The notes under the pieces are model-generated. The model ran no database searches. It was not told where the DNA came from and saw only the letters and a list, made by a program, of their open reading frames with translations. Made by a program: the position numbers and the translations under genes. This document shows positions 58,800 to 59,711 of a DNA stretch of 59,711 nucleotides, one piece after another (positions within the stretch are counted from its first letter, which is position 1; every line of letters starts with the position of its first letter). The stretch is from Schlegelella_A sp038318385 (GTDB taxonomy: Bacteria; Pseudomonadota; Gammaproteobacteria; Burkholderiales; Burkholderiaceae_C), in the NCBI GenBank assembly GCA_038318385.1, contig JBBQCD010000022.1:1-59711 (forward strand). The letters run 5' to 3'.

Positions 58800-59711
58800 A
58801 TGGAAGTGTCCTTCAGCAAGGAGGTCGAAGCCCTGCGCCTCGGGCGCGGCGAGACCTTCCATGGCGAAGGCATCCTCGCGATCACCAAGGCGCTGTTGCA
58901 GTCCGGCGTGTCCTACGTCGGCGGCTACCAGGGAGCCCCGGTATCGCATCTCCTCGACGTGATGGTCCAGGCCGAGCCGTACATGCGCGAACTCGGCGTC
59001 CATGTCGAGGCCTGCGCCAACGAGGCGTCGGCCGCCGCGATGCTGGGCGCCTCGATCCACTATCCGCTGCGCGGCGCGGTGACCTGGAAATCGATCGTGG
59101 GCACCAATGTCGCCGCCGACGCGCTCTCGAACCTGTCGTCGCCCGGCGTGACCGGCGGGGCGCTGATCGTCGTCGGCGAAGACTACGGCGAAGGCGCGAG
59201 CGTGATCCAGGAACGCACCCATGCCTACGCGCTGAAGTCGTCGATGCTGATGCTCGATCCGCGGCCCGAACTCGCCAACATGGTGCGGATGGTCGAGGAA
59301 GGCTTTCGCCTGTCCGAGGCGTCGAACATGCCGGCGATGCTCGAATTGCGGATCCGTGCCTGTCACGTGCGCGGCAGCTTCGAGTGCAAGGACAACGTCG
59401 CCCCGAAGATTTCGACGCAGCATCCGCTGGCCGCCCCGGCCGCCTTCGACTACGCCCGCCTCGCCCATCCGCCGGTGACCTTCGGGCACGAGAAGCTGAA
59501 GGTGAGCCAGCGCATCCCGGCGGCGCGTCGCTACATCGCCGAGAACGGTCTGAACGAGGTCTTTCCCGGGCGCTTCGACGAGGTCGGGCTCGTCGTCCAG
59601 GGCGGCCTCTATAACACCCTGATCCGCGCCCTGCAGCAACTCGACCTCGCCGACGCGTTCGGCGCCAGCGCGATTCCCATCCTCGCGCTCAACGTCACCT
59701 TCCCGCTGGTG
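58800..59711 (+). CDS. indolepyruvate ferredoxin oxidoreductase-like protein, N-terminal part (cut by window edge)
   Basis: The first 304 residues of a large thiamine-diphosphate-dependent 2-oxoacid:ferredoxin oxidoreductase-like protein; the frame is open to the last base. The start GRGETFHGEGILAITKALLQ and SYVGGYQGAPVSHLLDVM correspond to the pyrimidine-binding pyr domain seen at the N-terminus of indolepyruvate oxidoreductase alpha chains. EACANEASAAAMLGASIHYP follows. VVGEDYGEGASVIQERTHAY also fits. The enzymes decarboxylate aryl or branched 2-oxoacids to acyl-CoA. The ATG at 58800 is about ten bases after a GGAG. The divergent LysR gene probably controls it. Confidence 0.85.
   Translation, partial: MEVSFSKEVEALRLGRGETFHGEGILAITKALLQSGVSYVGGYQGAPVSHLLDVMVQAEPYMRELGVHVEACANEASAAAMLGASIHYPLRGAVTWKSIVGTNVAADALSNLSSPGVTGGALIVVGEDYGEGASVIQERTHAYALKSSMLMLDPRPELANMVRMVEEGFRLSEASNMPAMLELRIRACHVRGSFECKDNVAPKISTQHPLAAPAAFDYARLAHPPVTFGHEKLKVSQRIPAARRYIAENGLNEVFPGRFDEVGLVVQGGLYNTLIRALQQLDLADAFGASAIPILALNVTFPLV

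Overview
This window looks like the chromosome of a high-GC betaproteobacterium, probably Burkholderiales-like or a relative. The evidence is the composition and several neighbourhoods typical of that class: ahcY-tlyA-metF behind an S-adenosylhomocysteine (SAH) riboswitch; pgk, pyk, fba, purC, purE, purK and a Sua5-type gene close together; dprA next to a LysM protein and def-fmt; smg beside a DUF1631 gene; yajC-secD-secF; and a PEP-CTERM protein. The genus cannot be fixed from what is visible. Coding density is very high, with no gene-free stretch above 300 bases. No tRNA, rRNA, insertion sequence, prophage or CRISPR array was seen. The first gene (metK) and the last (an indolepyruvate oxidoreductase-like gene) are cut by the window edges.

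Layout. 1-9.4 kb is centred on one-carbon and SAM metabolism: metK (3' part), an RraA-like aldolase, a YcaQ-type DNA glycosylase, an MFS transporter, a HAD phosphatase, then the SAH riboswitch with ahcY-tlyA-metF, and two adjacent 5-formyltetrahydrofolate cyclo-ligase paralogues. 9.4-21.9 kb holds a soluble lytic transglycosylase, an NDUFA9-like protein, a GST, a PEP-CTERM protein, cca, a DUF2905 protein, a MidA-type methyltransferase, a tightly overlapping pteridine reductase/folB/ttcA/lipoprotein operon, a lipoprotein whose 5' end overlaps glmU, and glmU. 21.9-30 kb holds a PAS-GGDEF-EAL protein, tsaB-rimI-UDG, dacB, an SGNH-like lipoprotein and a Sua5-type gene.

30-40 kb is the purine and glycolysis block: purK, purE, a CnoX-like thioredoxin on the opposite strand, purC, fba, ilvA, a DUF481 barrel protein, pyk and pgk. 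40-49 kb has a 972-residue VIT-VWA-TPR-DUF2135 protein, a small lipoprotein, htpX, fmt, def, a LysM protein, dprA and smg. 49-59.7 kb has a DUF1631 protein, secF, secD, yajC, a membrane metallophosphoesterase, a methyltransferase/YjbQ pair, a LysR regulator and the divergent IorA-like gene.

How the genes work together. metK, ahcY and metF form most of the activated-methyl cycle, and the riboswitch senses SAH, the substrate of AhcY. tsaB, rimI and the Sua5-type gene cover parts of t6A synthesis and ribosomal acetylation; ttcA and cca add further tRNA maturation. glmU, dacB, the lytic transglycosylase and the LysM protein act on cell-wall precursors or peptidoglycan. def and fmt handle the N-formyl group of initiator methionine. 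No clear new multi-gene system was found. The most unusual items are a near-perfect 75-base inverted repeat, the paired cyclo-ligase paralogues, two enzymes lacking a hallmark active-site residue (family-4 UDG and SGNH lipoprotein), low-complexity insertions in otherwise conserved proteins, and an attenuator-like hairpin before the DUF481 gene.
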